64,000 nucleotides of DNA from CAWCPR01 sp963797475 (GTDB lineage: Bacteria > Chloroflexota > Anaerolineae > Anaerolineales > UBA4823), in assembly GCA_963797475.1 (NCBI GenBank), contig CAWCPR010000003.1, positions 620,001-684,000 on the forward strand, in the 5' to 3' direction. The notes under the pieces are model-generated. The model saw only the letters and a list, made by a program, of their open reading frames with translations. It did no database searches and had not been told where the DNA came from. The position numbers were made by a program, and so were the translations under genes. Shown piece after piece: positions 1 through 9,357 of the stretch; position 1 is the stretch's first letter, and each line of letters opens with the position of its first letter.

Positions 1-1162
1 GGGAAACCAGCCTCTCAAGCCTGGCCAGGCGCAGGGCATATTCAAGCCCGGGCGCCTGCTCCAGGCCTTGCTTTTCGAATTCAAGCGGATCCGGGCTGAC
101 CAGCAGGATCTCGTACCCGCTGGCGCGCAGGCGTACCAGGGTGGAAATATCGTCGGGGAGCAGCGGGCTGACCATTACAAGCTGCGATTTCGCCGGGAAG
201 AAGCGGGTGGGAAGCCGGTCGAGGCTCTCAAGCACGTAATTGATGCCCGTTTGGGCGCGGGCGAGCGTCTGCAAAATTCGCTCGCGTTGGGCCGCGCCAT
301 AACCCGGAAATACTCGTTCGATCCCGTAGCCGTACACCAGCAGCCCCACCCGGTGGCCCTCTCTCAAAAATATCTCCGCCAGGGAAGCTGTGGCATGCAC
401 GCTGTTTTCGAAAAGATTGGCATCGCTGCGGCGGATATTGCTCTGCTGGCGGGCGTCCAGGATCAACCCCACATCCGCGATGCTCTCCTGTTCGAACTCG
501 TTCGTGAACAAACCCTGTTCGTGGCGGGCGGATATTCTCCAATTGACGTGGCGCAGACTGTCGCTCATCTGGTATTCGCGCACGCCAAAGAAGTCCACCC
601 CGGAACCAGGCCGGCGAGCGGAAATTGGCCCGGCAAATCCATGGGTCAGGCGCGGGCGGATGGCGACCCGGCTCAATCTTGCCATACCGGGGTATACGGT
701 CAGGAGGGCGGCCGCGGGGAAGACTTCCCGGGAGCTGAACAGCCCGAAAGGGTCGCCGCCTACGGCCGTGAGGGCGGAAAATTTGTAGCGGCCGCGCTCG
801 CCGCTCAAGGTGTAAGCCAGTCGCGTCTGCCCGCCAGCAGGAAGCGTAAGCAGCCTGCGCTGCACACCCTCAAGGACTTTCACCCTGGGGGTGACCCGGT
901 CCTCGAGCAGGATCTCCTCAAGCTTCAAGCCCTTGTTCTCGACCGTTAAGACGATTTCGACCGGTTTTCCGGAGGAAATGCGCTCGAAACTCAAGCTACG
1001 GCGGACTTCCAGGCGCGGCTTTTCCGGAGCGAAAATCAGCGCAGCGCCGACGTAAACCAGCAGGATCAAAGCGACAGCCAGCGGTCCCGCGTTGCGGCCG
1101 GCCAGGCCTAAGAAGCTCAAGGCGTAGATCAGGGCGGTAAGCGCCCAAAGGTTGGCTTTCAA
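1..1162 (-). CDS. DUF58 domain-containing protein (partial, C-terminus outside window)
   Basis: The frame is open from a TTG start at 1162 to the window edge, giving 387 residues without a stop. Two hydrophobic segments lie near the N-terminus (about residues 6-45), followed by a beta-rich region and then the DUF58 core with 'YQMSDSLRHVNW' and 'RISARHEQGLFTNEFE', typical of the family (a VWA-like fold). The TTG start overlaps the moxR stop (TTGA) and no in-frame ATG exists for almost 200 codons, so TTG is the best start. DUF58 proteins are usual partners of MoxR AAA+ ATPases at the cell envelope. The precise substrate is unknown. Confidence 0.85.
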   Translation of the reverse strand, partial: MKANLWALTALIYALSFLGLAGRNAGPLAVALILLVYVGAALIFAPEKPRLEVRRSLSFERISSGKPVEIVLTVENKGLKLEEILLEDRVTPRVKVLEGVQRRLLTLPAGGQTRLAYTLSGERGRYKFSALTAVGGDPFGLFSSREVFPAAALLTVYPGMARLSRVAIRPRLTHGFAGPISARRPGSGVDFFGVREYQMSDSLRHVNWRISARHEQGLFTNEFEQESIADVGLILDARQQSNIRRSDANLFENSVHATASLAEIFLREGHRVGLLVYGYGIERVFPGYGAAQRERILQTLARAQTGINYVLESLDRLPTRFFPAKSQLVMVSPLLPDDISTLVRLRASGYEILLVSPDPLEFEKQGLEQAPGLEYALRLARLERLVS

Positions 1163-2127
1163 GGCTTCTCTCGAACGACCGGGACCGGGACGACGCTGAG
1201 GAGCTCGGAGATCACGTCCTCGGCCGCCCGCCGAACGGTCCACAATTCCGGCTCCAGGATCAGGCGATGGCTGAGGGCGACCTGGGCGAACGATTTCACA
1301 TCATCCGGCAGCACGAAGGCGCGCTGCTGCATGGCTGCCCAGGCGCGCGAGAGCTTCAACAGGGCCAGGGCACCGCGCGGGCTGGCTCCGACCGCCACCA
1401 GGTTATGGCGGCGGGTGCGGGTGGTCAGCTCGACGATATACCGTTCGATATCCGGGTTAACGTACACCTCCTCGACAGCCTGGCGCATCGCCAACAGCCC
1501 GTCTTCGTCGGTGACAGGCCGCAAATCAAAGGCGTCCATTTTCCGCTCTCGCCGGCGGTGCAAGATCTCCTGTTCATCCTGGGGCGAAGGGTATCCCAGG
1601 GGGAGCTTCATGATGAAACGGTCGAGCTGCGCCTCCGGCAGAGGGAAAGTGCCTTCATATTCAATCGGGTTTTGGGTGGCGATGACGATGAAAGGCTCCG
1701 GCAGGGGGATCGTCTCACCCTCCAGGGTTACCTGGTATTCCTGCATGGCCTCCAGGAGGGCAGACTGCGTCTTCGGCGATGCCCGGTTGATTTCATCTGC
1801 CAGGATGATATTGGCGAAAATCGGGCCCTTGCGCAGCGCAAACTGGTTGTCGGCGCGGTCGAAAATATACCCTCCGGTGATATCGCCCGGGAGCAAGTCG
1901 GGGGTGAACTGGATACGTTTGAAAGACATTCCCAGGGCAGTCGCAAAGCTGTTGGCGATCAGGGTTTTCGCCAATCCGGGGTAATCTTCGATCAGCACGT
2001 GCCCGCCGGAGGCCAGGAGGGCCGCCATGATCTTTTGGAGCTCCGCGGTCTTGCCCACCACAGCCCGCTCCACTTCGCCGATCACCTGCTCGGATAAGCG
2101 CGCCACATCATCGATCTTGATCGTCAT
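1159..2127 (-). CDS. MoxR family AAA+ ATPase
   Basis: This is a 322-residue cytoplasmic AAA+ ATPase. The Walker A region is at residues 46-55 (DYPGLAKT) and Walker B at about 107-112 (IILADE), followed by the MoxR signature NRASPKTQSALLEAMQE. The C-terminal part is the AAA lid. MoxR proteins act as chaperone-like ATPases that mature or activate VWA-domain complexes. Here the gene sits between a membrane protein (20-bp overlap upstream) and DUF58 (4-bp overlap downstream), the standard MoxR-DUF58-DUF4129 operon. The length is normal for the family. Confidence 0.93.
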   Translation of the reverse strand: MTIKIDDVARLSEQVIGEVERAVVGKTAELQKIMAALLASGGHVLIEDYPGLAKTLIANSFATALGMSFKRIQFTPDLLPGDITGGYIFDRADNQFALRKGPIFANIILADEINRASPKTQSALLEAMQEYQVTLEGETIPLPEPFIVIATQNPIEYEGTFPLPEAQLDRFIMKLPLGYPSPQDEQEILHRRRERKMDAFDLRPVTDEDGLLAMRQAVEEVYVNPDIERYIVELTTRTRRHNLVAVGASPRGALALLKLSRAWAAMQQRAFVLPDDVKSFAQVALSHRLILEPELWTVRRAAEDVISELLSVVPVPVVREKP

Positions 2128-2764
2128 CGTGGATCTCCAGTTTTTCCTCCATAAAGCGGATCATCAACTCCAGCTCCAAGTCGGCTGGCAGGGATTGCGC
2201 CTCCTGGGGGCCGAGGACCAGGGCTTTGATGCGGGATGCCATCCTTAAAAAGCTGCCGTCCTTTTCGGGTTCGAGAGGCTCACGCCAGGTGCGATCAAAA
2301 AGCAGTTGCAGCTCCGCCGGGATTTCGATCTCACCGGTTTTCAGGCGTTTTCGCACCTCGGAAGCGCTCAAATTCAAACGATAAGTCAGGACAGCCAGGA
2401 GCAATTTCCTGAATTCAATATTAATGTACTCGCGCGGGTAAACATTGCCGCGCATACGCCGGATCTGGTTGGCCCAATAACTGACCCGCCCGACCCGGCG
2501 CGCCTCGAATTCAACTGAATGGGCAGGGCCGGAAGACGCCCGGCTGTCGAACAAGCTTCTCAGCAGAAAGAGGGCGACAATCACCAATAAGAACGCCCAG
2601 AAAACTAGCTGGCTGAAGCTTTGAAAGACCAGCCCGCTCAACCAAAATAGGTACTGGAGCGGCAGAACGACAGCTTCTCTTAAATTATCACGAAAAATAA
2701 ACAGCAGGCTGGCTGACGCGGCAAAGACCAGCGCCAGGAGAGGCGCCATTTTCCTCAGGCTCAT
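2108..2764 (-). CDS. Membrane protein of the MoxR operon, unknown function
   Basis: This is a 218-residue protein with two predicted N-terminal membrane segments (about residues 6-25 and 40-70) and a soluble alpha-helical C-terminal half rich in charged residues. I chose the ATG at 2764 because it overlaps the upstream stop as ATGA. A start 10 codons earlier is possible. The 3' end overlaps moxR by 20 bp, so the two are translationally coupled. I do not recognise a named family. The position suggests it is the membrane partner of MoxR/DUF58. Confidence 0.75.
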   Translation of the reverse strand: MSLRKMAPLLALVFAASASLLFIFRDNLREAVVLPLQYLFWLSGLVFQSFSQLVFWAFLLVIVALFLLRSLFDSRASSGPAHSVEFEARRVGRVSYWANQIRRMRGNVYPREYINIEFRKLLLAVLTYRLNLSASEVRKRLKTGEIEIPAELQLLFDRTWREPLEPEKDGSFLRMASRIKALVLGPQEAQSLPADLELELMIRFMEEKLEIHDDDQDR

Positions 2765-3648
2765 GCGCTGCTCGACCTTGTATAGCCGCGGCAATAGGCG
2801 ACAATGGCGGTCAGGCTGGCCACTGCCTGGCTCTCCTGCGCCTGCCCGGGAGGCAGATCGCCGTAGCGAACTTCTTCGAACAAATGGGTGAGATCCCGTA
2901 CCGGCTTTTCGGGCAATCCTTTCCGGGTCAATGTCTCCAGGAATTCATGCGGCGTCATGGCGCCCTCCCGGCGGATGCCGCGCTCTTCTTGCAAGATGCG
3001 CACCATTTGCATGTAGCTGCGGATCACCACGTCTTTAATCCCCTCGCCAGCCTGGATGGCCTCGACCGCCTGCTGCGCTTCCTCTCCAAGCTCCTGCAAC
3101 GGGTTTTGCACCAGAGCCTTCTTGCGGCTGTTAAAGCTCCAAAGCACGATCCCGAACGTCGCCGTGATCAGAAGCGCCAATCCAAGGATAACGGCGAAAT
3201 CCAACCAGGGGGTTATGCCGGGGATAAAAGTCGCCAATGGACCCGGCACGGGGGAAGCCAGCGGCGCCGGCGGGTTGGAGATCTGGCTTTCGCGAGGTGT
3301 GAAGTCATTGGTTGACTTGGCGAGTATATTCGCCAGGAGGAAGAAACCAATCAGCAGGAATGCGTCCATCAACAGCTTACGCCGGCCTTCTTTCGTAAAG
3401 AGGCTGTACACGATGTAAATCGGAAGAGTCACGATGGCCAGGGCGATCAGGCCGCGCATCAACCATATGAAAAGCTCCCCTCCGGGTAGAATACCCGCGG
3501 GTACGCCTGGCGGAGGTTCAGCCTGCTCAAGGGAAAAAGGTTGGCCGGGAAGAAAAACCAGGCGCGGCAAGCTGGCAGATAACAGGAGCATCACCAATGC
3601 CCCCAGCCCTATTAAGGTCAGGATCAGCGTCCTTTTGCGCTCCGTCAT
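2761..3648 (-). CDS. DUF4129 domain-containing membrane protein
   Basis: This is a 295-residue protein with hydrophobic segments at the N-terminus (about residues 5-25), around 60-85, at 95-110 and before the C-terminal domain. The last 100 residues match DUF4129 (the helix with 'SYMQMVRILQEERGI', then 'MTPHEFLETL' and 'VRYGDLPPG'). I chose the ATG at 3648 because an AGAGAGAAGAGA purine tract lies just upstream; the frame extends 29 codons further with poor context. DUF4129 often follows transglutaminase-like proteins in DUF58/MoxR clusters. No transglutaminase gene is visible here, though one may lie beyond the window's left edge. Confidence 0.82.
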   Translation of the reverse strand: MTERKRTLILTLIGLGALVMLLLSASLPRLVFLPGQPFSLEQAEPPPGVPAGILPGGELFIWLMRGLIALAIVTLPIYIVYSLFTKEGRRKLLMDAFLLIGFFLLANILAKSTNDFTPRESQISNPPAPLASPVPGPLATFIPGITPWLDFAVILGLALLITATFGIVLWSFNSRKKALVQNPLQELGEEAQQAVEAIQAGEGIKDVVIRSYMQMVRILQEERGIRREGAMTPHEFLETLTRKGLPEKPVRDLTHLFEEVRYGDLPPGQAQESQAVASLTAIVAYCRGYTRSSSA

Positions 3649-3830
3649 TCTCTTCTCTCTGTTGCCGATTTGAATCCAATGCCCATCAAAAATTATAAAA
3701 AGGCAGCTTCTCAAAAAATGGAGAGTTCCCCCCAATGGTTAAGACGATACAAAAAAGCCCCTCACCGTTGGGCCTCATCGTTCAGCAGGGATTTTAATGG
3801 CGATAATCAGGGGAGTCAAGCTGAAATCTG

Positions 3831-3852
3831 CCAGGGGGTATAAAATCCCCCA
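3831..3852. promoter_or_regulatory. G5/C5 palindrome enclosing a TATAAAAT box
   Basis: Five G and five C residues flank TATAAAAT at 3834-3851, about 57 bp before the receiver-SpoIIE start and within a divergent intergenic region. It could be an operator over a promoter core, or a chance hairpin. There is no T-run on either strand that would make it a clear terminator. Confidence 0.3.
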
Positions 3853-3908
3853 GCAAAATTAACACCGTTTTCCGTTTTTCCTGTAAAATAACAGCGAACA
3901 GGTATGCT

Positions 3909-5141
3909 ATGGGTGAGATAGAAGCGCCAATTCGCGTGGCTATAGTCGACGACCAGGCCCTGATCCGCAGCGGCCTGGGCGCCTTTTTGATGGCTTATAA
4001 CGAGCTGCAACTGGTCGGCGAAGCAAATGACGGCGAAGAGGCTGTTCAGCTTTGCGAGCTCGTGCAGCCGCAGGTGGTCCTGATGGACCTCAAGATGCCG
4101 AAGATGGATGGCATCGCGGCAACGCGCGAAATCCACGCCCGCTGGCCACAAATCCAGGTGCTGGTGTTGACCAGCTTCAAAGATAACGAGCTGGTGGATA
4201 GAGCCCTTGAAGCTGGGGCGACGGGCTACCTGCTGAAAAATATCACCGCCCAGGAGCTGGCCGATGCGATCATCAACACGCACAGCGGCCAGATGGCGTT
4301 GGATAAAGAATCGATCCTGGCTTCCGACCCGGCCGGCCTGCTCGAGACTTCCAGCATGGGATTGGCAGAACCCCACAATAAATCAGGACAGCCAGAAGAG
4401 CATTCTACCCAGGAGCTGGTCACTGCCGGCAAGATGCAATCCGACATATTGCCCGAGAAACCGCCTGTCATTCGGGGATGGGAAGTTTGCGCCCTACTCG
4501 AGCCAGCGCGGGAAACCTCCGGCGACTTCTATGATTTCATCCCGTTGGACAGCGGCAAGTTGGGGATCATCATCGCCGACGTATCCGACAAAGGGATGGG
4601 GGCGGCCTTATTCATGGCTTTGGCCAGTACGCTCATTCGCACCTACGCGCCGCAGTACCCCACCCTGCCATCTTTCGCCCTCAACGCCGTCAACCGGCGC
4701 ATCCTCTCGGATACGCGCGGCAACATGTTCGTCACCGTATTCTATGGCGTGCTCGAGCCGGACACCGGGCGGCTGCGTTACGTAAACGCCGGTCACAACC
4801 CGCCATACCTGGTCAGCGCCCAAAAAGGGAAACCGATCGACAAGCTGCAGCGCACAGGCATGGCGTTAGGGGTGTTGGAAGACGCTGTGTGGCAGCAAAA
4901 GATGGTTAAATTTGTCCCTGGGGACACCCTGTTGCTGTATACGGACGGAGTGACCGAGGCCCAGAACCGGGAGGGGAGCTTCTTCGGTGAGCAGCGCTTA
5001 TTGGAGATCGCCAGGTCGAAAACTGGCTGCAAGGCGCACGAAATGCAGAACACCGTGATGCAAGAGCTGCGCAGGTACATTGGAGACGCGCCAAACCAGG
5101 ATGATATCACCCTGGTAGTGCTCTCGCGCAATCGCTCATAA
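3909..5141 (+). CDS. Response regulator with C-terminal SpoIIE/PP2C phosphatase domain
   Basis: This is a 410-residue cytoplasmic protein. Residues 8-125 form a NarL-like receiver with acidic pair D14/D15, phosphoacceptor D60 (VVLMDLKMPKMDG) and the conserved Lys in 'GYLLKN'. A linker of about 50 residues leads to a SpoIIE/RsbU-type phosphatase (about 175-408) with metal-binding segments 'SGDFYDF', 'DVSDKGMGAALFMA', 'NAGHNPPYL' and 'YTDGVTEA'. Such proteins usually dephosphorylate an anti-anti-sigma factor in a partner switch. No STAS or anti-sigma kinase gene is adjacent. An AGGT tract lies just upstream of the ATG. Confidence 0.92.
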   Translation: MGEIEAPIRVAIVDDQALIRSGLGAFLMAYNELQLVGEANDGEEAVQLCELVQPQVVLMDLKMPKMDGIAATREIHARWPQIQVLVLTSFKDNELVDRALEAGATGYLLKNITAQELADAIINTHSGQMALDKESILASDPAGLLETSSMGLAEPHNKSGQPEEHSTQELVTAGKMQSDILPEKPPVIRGWEVCALLEPARETSGDFYDFIPLDSGKLGIIIADVSDKGMGAALFMALASTLIRTYAPQYPTLPSFALNAVNRRILSDTRGNMFVTVFYGVLEPDTGRLRYVNAGHNPPYLVSAQKGKPIDKLQRTGMALGVLEDAVWQQKMVKFVPGDTLLLYTDGVTEAQNREGSFFGEQRLLEIARSKTGCKAHEMQNTVMQELRRYIGDAPNQDDITLVVLSRNRS

Positions 5142-5274
5142 AGCCTGCTCCCGGATAAGTGTTTTCTTAATCTTTTAGCGGCAGGCAAGTTATCGCCTAT
5201 AATTCAAGGGCAAATCATTCCTTTGAGCTTGTATAGGATCCCATGCCTTTGGCACGATTTATTGGTTCAACCGG

Positions 5275-5730
5275 ATGAAATCCGAAAATAAAAAGACGCT
5301 TTCGCCCTCCGCCTGGTTGTATGTTCTTTTTGGGACGCTAGTCGTCGGTCTGCTTGCCTGGAGTTCGCTTCGCACGTTGCGTGAATCGCCCTCAAGAGAA
5401 GTCAACCTGGAGGTCACGGGCCAGGGATGGGTCACACTACAGTTAAAAACTGACCCTTTTCCACCACTACCCGGTGGAACCGTCCTATTAACGCTGGCGA
5501 GTACCAACAGTGGCGGCGCGCTGGTGAACCTGGGGGCCTCCATCCCCTTCACGTTTGGGATGAAGAATAGCAGTTCGCCTGTTGGCAGCGGCTCAGCTTC
5601 ACCCGACCCACAAAGCGGCAGTTACCGGGCTAACATCCAATTCCCGGCGCCAGGTGATTACTGGCTTTCTTTCACGGTAGGCGACAGCCAGCCGGCTCGC
5701 TTCGATTTGTACGTAAAACCGGCGCAGTGA
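5275..5730 (+). CDS. YtkA/FixH-like membrane-anchored protein
   Basis: This is a 151-residue protein with one N-terminal transmembrane anchor (about residues 13-33) and a small extracytoplasmic beta-sandwich. The order of short motifs (PLPGGTVLLTL, then SGSYRANIQFPAPGDYWLSFTVGD) resembles YtkA-like and FixH-like domains, which occur in copper and cytochrome-oxidase contexts. It lacks an obvious metal-binding Met/His cluster. A DsbA-like oxidoreductase follows 112 bp downstream, so both may act on exported proteins. The family assignment is tentative. Confidence 0.6.
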   Translation: MKSENKKTLSPSAWLYVLFGTLVVGLLAWSSLRTLRESPSREVNLEVTGQGWVTLQLKTDPFPPLPGGTVLLTLASTNSGGALVNLGASIPFTFGMKNSSSPVGSGSASPDPQSGSYRANIQFPAPGDYWLSFTVGDSQPARFDLYVKPAQ

Positions 5731-5842
5731 TCTTTAACCCTCTGGGAGAATGCAGATTGAGTAGCAATTCCCAGACTTTATCAGCCTCGATGCGAATCGC
5801 GGTGCTTGTTGGGATGAGTGTCGCGAAAAAAAAGGCAACAAA

Positions 5843-6784
5843 ATGGAAACATTGGATAATCCGTCACAAGAAATAGATAACTTGCCCACCGATGAAGATA
5901 TGAACGTGAATAAGGATGCCGGCGATGTCCACGCCGGTGACGTCCAAGTCAGCAATGAAATGGATTCAGATACGGATGTGGATGCATATATGGACGAAAG
6001 CCCAAATGAGAAAACTGCTCTGACCATTCACATCCATTCCTGGGCCACTCCCATCGTCGGGCTGGTGATGCTGGTGATCGGGCTGGGCCTGGGGTATTTC
6101 GGCCGCCCATTCTTAACCGTCTCCCAATCTCAAGAGCTGGCGGCAGCGCCCAAAATCACGCCGGCAAGTCAAGCCGTGGACCCGGCAGCGGGTGAGGCGA
6201 TGAGCCAGGAAGCCGCCCCCGAAAGTACACCGACATTGATGGAATTTCTCATTGGCCAGACTCGCCATTTCAAGGGCAACCCGGACGCTCCAGTTACCTT
6301 CATCGAATTCAGCGATTACCAATGTCCCTATTGCGGTAAATTCGCCGCCGAGACTGCGCCTCAAATCGATGAAACGTATGTCTCCAGTGGCAAAGTCCGT
6401 TTTGGATACTGGCACTTTACTTTTCTCGGCCCGGAATCTCAATGGGCAGCCGAAGCCAGCGAATGCGCTTCGGACCAAGACGCGTTCTGGGAATATCACG
6501 ACCTGCTCTTTAGCAGCCAATCTGGAGAAAACCAGGGCGCTTTCAATAAGGACAATTTGAAAAAATTTGCCGCTGGCCTCGGTCTGGACACGCAAGCTTT
6601 TGACGAGTGCCTGGATTCCGGGAAATACACCGATGTAATAAAAGCGCAGACGGCGACTGCCCAATCCTTGGGGGTCACCAGCACCCCGGCGATGGTGATC
6701 AACGGGCAGCCGATCATAGGCGCCCAGCCATTTACGGCTTTCCAGCAGGTGATCGATCAAAAACTCAGCGAAGCGCAGCCTTAA
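5843..6784 (+). CDS. Membrane-anchored DsbA-family thiol-disulfide oxidoreductase
   Basis: This is a 313-residue protein with an acidic cytoplasmic N-terminus (1-65), one transmembrane segment (about 68-90), an Ala/Pro linker and a thioredoxin-fold domain of the DsbA_4/BdbD type (about 140-310). The active site is C161-P-Y-C164, in 'FSDYQCPYCGKF'. The cis-Pro loop is 'GVTSTPAMVING'. It should form or shuffle disulfides in exported proteins. Candidate clients in the window are the FecR-like protein with Cys-pair repeats and the Cys-containing loops of the sugar permeases. The ribosome-binding site is weak (AAAGGCAACAAA). Confidence 0.9.
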   Translation: METLDNPSQEIDNLPTDEDMNVNKDAGDVHAGDVQVSNEMDSDTDVDAYMDESPNEKTALTIHIHSWATPIVGLVMLVIGLGLGYFGRPFLTVSQSQELAAAPKITPASQAVDPAAGEAMSQEAAPESTPTLMEFLIGQTRHFKGNPDAPVTFIEFSDYQCPYCGKFAAETAPQIDETYVSSGKVRFGYWHFTFLGPESQWAAEASECASDQDAFWEYHDLLFSSQSGENQGAFNKDNLKKFAAGLGLDTQAFDECLDSGKYTDVIKAQTATAQSLGVTSTPAMVINGQPIIGAQPFTAFQQVIDQKLSEAQP

Positions 6785-6840
6785 AATAAAAATCGGGTGT
6801 ATTGGTTTTTAGTCTAATCCGGCTGGTCGCCAATACACCC
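6783..6840 (-). terminator. Rho-independent terminator of the FecR-like gene
   Basis: An 11-bp perfect stem (GGGTGTATTGG at 6795-6805 with its complement at 6830-6840) is followed on the minus strand by a T-rich run (complement of 6783-6793). It lies 19 bp past the FecR-like stop and just past the DsbA-like stop on the other strand, so it may serve both. Confidence 0.75.
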
Positions 6841-6858
6841 CAACTTGGGAGAACCCGG

Positions 6859-9357
6859 TTATTTATTCTTTTTCTTGTCCTTGTCCTTACCGTTATTCTT
6901 CGGCGCGCTCTGAGTCGGCGGCGAAGAAAGCTGCTTCTTGATCGCTCCCCAACCCATCCCGGACATTCTCATCTCAAAGACATTGGCAATCGGCATCCCG
7001 CTTTGGCGGCTAAGTTCATACGCCTGGTCGATTTCTCCGAAACCAAAGCCCTGGCAGAACCAACCCATAATTTCCTCGTAGGGGACGCCCCAGCGTTGAG
7101 CCAGCCGCAACCCCTCTGGGTGCGGGTTGGCGCCTGTGCAGGTAGTCATTCCTGGTGTTGAGCTGGGCTGCGAAGTCGGCGTAGGGGTCGGAGTTGGGGA
7201 AGGAGTCGATGTGCCCGTGACCGGGACCGTCGCCGTAGGTGTGAGTGTCGCCGTGATGGTTGGCGTGGGCGTGGCGCTTGGGAGGTATTCCAGCCGTTTC
7301 TTGATCTCTCCCCAACCCAGGCCAGCGCGGCGCATCGCAAAGATATCGGCTACCTGAACGCCGCTTTGGCGGCTGAGGCCGTAAGCCAGGTCGATCTCGC
7401 CGAAACCGAATTTCTGGCAGAACCAGCCCATGATTTCGTCATAAGGTACTCCCCAACGCTGCGCCAAACGCATCCCCTCCGGGTGCGGGTTGGCGCCAGT
7501 GCAATTCACGAACAGGGTTGGGGTGACTGTGATTGTGGTCGTGATTACAGGGGCGGGAGTGGCTGTGACCGTCTGAGTAACAACCTGAGTTTGGGTGGGC
7601 GTCGGCGTGGCTTCTGGCGTCTTATCGCAGGACTTTTCCAGTGTGACGGTCAGCCGCGCCGGGTGATTGTCTGGCCAGTTTGTCTCGTTGGCGATAAATA
7701 CCCGCGCCTTTACTTCTGTACCGGCCGGGGCTGCCTGCCAGAGCGGCTGGTTCAAACGTATTTGGATATCAAAAGTCTCCTGCTCGCTGGCTGCGATCTG
7801 CGCCCACAGCGCCGGATGCAACTGCAAAGCATCCACAAACTCCGCGCCTTCTACCACCTGGTAGCCTAATTCAACATTAGCAGCCACATCTTTGGGGGAA
7901 CCGGCGTTGTTAGCCAACGTACCGGTCAGGTGCCAGTCGGTGCCTTCACAAACCGGCAGATCCAGCTCATCCGGGGTGAATTCCAGGCTGGGAAAAGCGC
8001 CAGGAATTGGAGTCGCAGTGGGAGTCGGCGTCGGTCCCTCTGATGGCCCTGCTAAGGACTCAATGTGTAAAGCCTGCCAGTCGCCAGCTTCTGTGACCAT
8101 GAAAAGGACTCGAACTGTATTGCCCAAGTTGAGATCCTTCCCCAGCACCGTTTGGTCGTTAACAAGCAGTGTTCTGTCACCGACCTGCCAGGCTTGAGCG
8201 CCCTTTTCTTCGAGAGGCCCGCTGAAGGAGCCTTGCCGCCTGTCTTCTCCAGAAGTCTGGATATTATCTGCGACCCATTCTCCTCCTGCCAGGACTCGGC
8301 CTTCAGCCTTTATAATACTGTTGATCTGCAGGGAACCCTCGACGACGGTATCTTCGTTGACGGTGAAGGATACCCCTGAGACCGTCCAGATATGACCCTG
8401 CCGGGTAGAAAGCGGTCCTTGAAGCGAAAACTGGTAATCGGGACTGACATATACCTGCAGCGAATCCAGGGCAGTCGCCTGCCCAGGAGCGAGGAAGAGC
8501 TGGGAGGCGTCGTTGCTGACCAGTACCTTGCCAGACGAAACTGAAAAGCGGGAGCGCCCTTGCGGGTCGACTTCTACGCTGAAAATTGTCCCGTGCACGC
8601 TGGCTGCGCCGCTGGGAGTGAAGACCATAAAGGAGCTGGTCGAGCCACGCAGGGGCACCACCTGGTGGATGGTATCGCCGGCGTTCTGCGTGAGAACCAC
8701 CCGCAGCGCCTTCCCCCAGCCGCCGTCCACGCGGGTCAGGGTCAAATCCGAATTTGGCCCAATAGTCGTCCGGCTGCCTTCAAAAAAGACCAATGTCGCC
8801 TGCGAGTTTGCCAAAGTTTGGATGCGCGCTCCTGAATGCAGCCGCTCACCGGCAGGGACAATCTGCCAGGCATCCTGCGCCCCTTGACGTGATACTTGCA
8901 CGGTTCCAGTCACCTCTGCGAGCGTGGCAGTCTGCGCGCCGAGGGGACCAACCAGCCATAGACCCAGGCCAAACAGCGTGACCACCCCCACCAACACAAG
9001 AAAAGCTGCGCCCAGCACCCCGCCGAAGAACACCGGCGATTGCGTCCACTGCCAGGTTTGTTTTTCTCTTCGGACGCGAGCGGGACGCGAGGTCGGTAAG
9101 GCAGGCTGATGACCGGCAATTTTACCGTTGACGCGTGCAGCCAATGCGCCCGCGGCGGCCGCGATCTGGTGTTCCTTCATTTTTGAAAGGCCCTTCAGCG
9201 GTTCAGGATGCGGCAATATGCTAACAGCCGCTGCAAGGCTGATCAAACCCTGCAAATCTTCAGGATCTTCTTCCAAACCAGCAAGCACAGCGTCCAGGGA
9301 CTCGCCTCTCTCAAGGGCATCGAGCTTTTGCTGTAAGAGCTCATCTGGGTTAAGCAT
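6859..9357 (-). CDS. FecR-domain transmembrane protein with two C-terminal Cys-pair repeats (probable anti-sigma partner)
   Basis: This is an 832-residue protein. Residues 1-105 are cytoplasmic, helical and acidic. A transmembrane segment lies at about 108-138. A FecR domain follows (about 145-300, with 'VHGTIFSVEVD'), then a region resembling DUF5666 (about 320-435), a beta domain, and Thr/Pro-rich linkers. Two nearly identical 70-residue repeats end the protein (619-688 and 740-809), each starting with CTGANPHPEG and containing a second Cys in 'GWFCQ'. The tail is Lys-rich. The gene overlaps the upstream ECF sigma gene by 8 bp, so it probably regulates that factor from the membrane. The N-terminus shows no zinc-binding HxxxCxxC motif. 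Confidence 0.82.
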   Translation of the reverse strand: MLNPDELLQQKLDALERGESLDAVLAGLEEDPEDLQGLISLAAAVSILPHPEPLKGLSKMKEHQIAAAAGALAARVNGKIAGHQPALPTSRPARVRREKQTWQWTQSPVFFGGVLGAAFLVLVGVVTLFGLGLWLVGPLGAQTATLAEVTGTVQVSRQGAQDAWQIVPAGERLHSGARIQTLANSQATLVFFEGSRTTIGPNSDLTLTRVDGGWGKALRVVLTQNAGDTIHQVVPLRGSTSSFMVFTPSGAASVHGTIFSVEVDPQGRSRFSVSSGKVLVSNDASQLFLAPGQATALDSLQVYVSPDYQFSLQGPLSTRQGHIWTVSGVSFTVNEDTVVEGSLQINSIIKAEGRVLAGGEWVADNIQTSGEDRRQGSFSGPLEEKGAQAWQVGDRTLLVNDQTVLGKDLNLGNTVRVLFMVTEAGDWQALHIESLAGPSEGPTPTPTATPIPGAFPSLEFTPDELDLPVCEGTDWHLTGTLANNAGSPKDVAANVELGYQVVEGAEFVDALQLHPALWAQIAASEQETFDIQIRLNQPLWQAAPAGTEVKARVFIANETNWPDNHPARLTVTLEKSCDKTPEATPTPTQTQVVTQTVTATPAPVITTTITVTPTLFVNCTGANPHPEGMRLAQRWGVPYDEIMGWFCQKFGFGEIDLAYGLSRQSGVQVADIFAMRRAGLGWGEIKKRLEYLPSATPTPTITATLTPTATVPVTGTSTPSPTPTPTPTSQPSSTPGMTTCTGANPHPEGLRLAQRWGVPYEEIMGWFCQGFGFGEIDQAYELSRQSGMPIANVFEMRMSGMGWGAIKKQLSSPPTQSAPKNNGKDKDKKKNK

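Noticed and set aside
3816..4376. 186-codon minus-strand reading frame opposite the receiver-SpoIIE gene
   Set aside because: It lies antisense to a clear receiver domain, has no recognisable motif and its composition follows the complementary codons.
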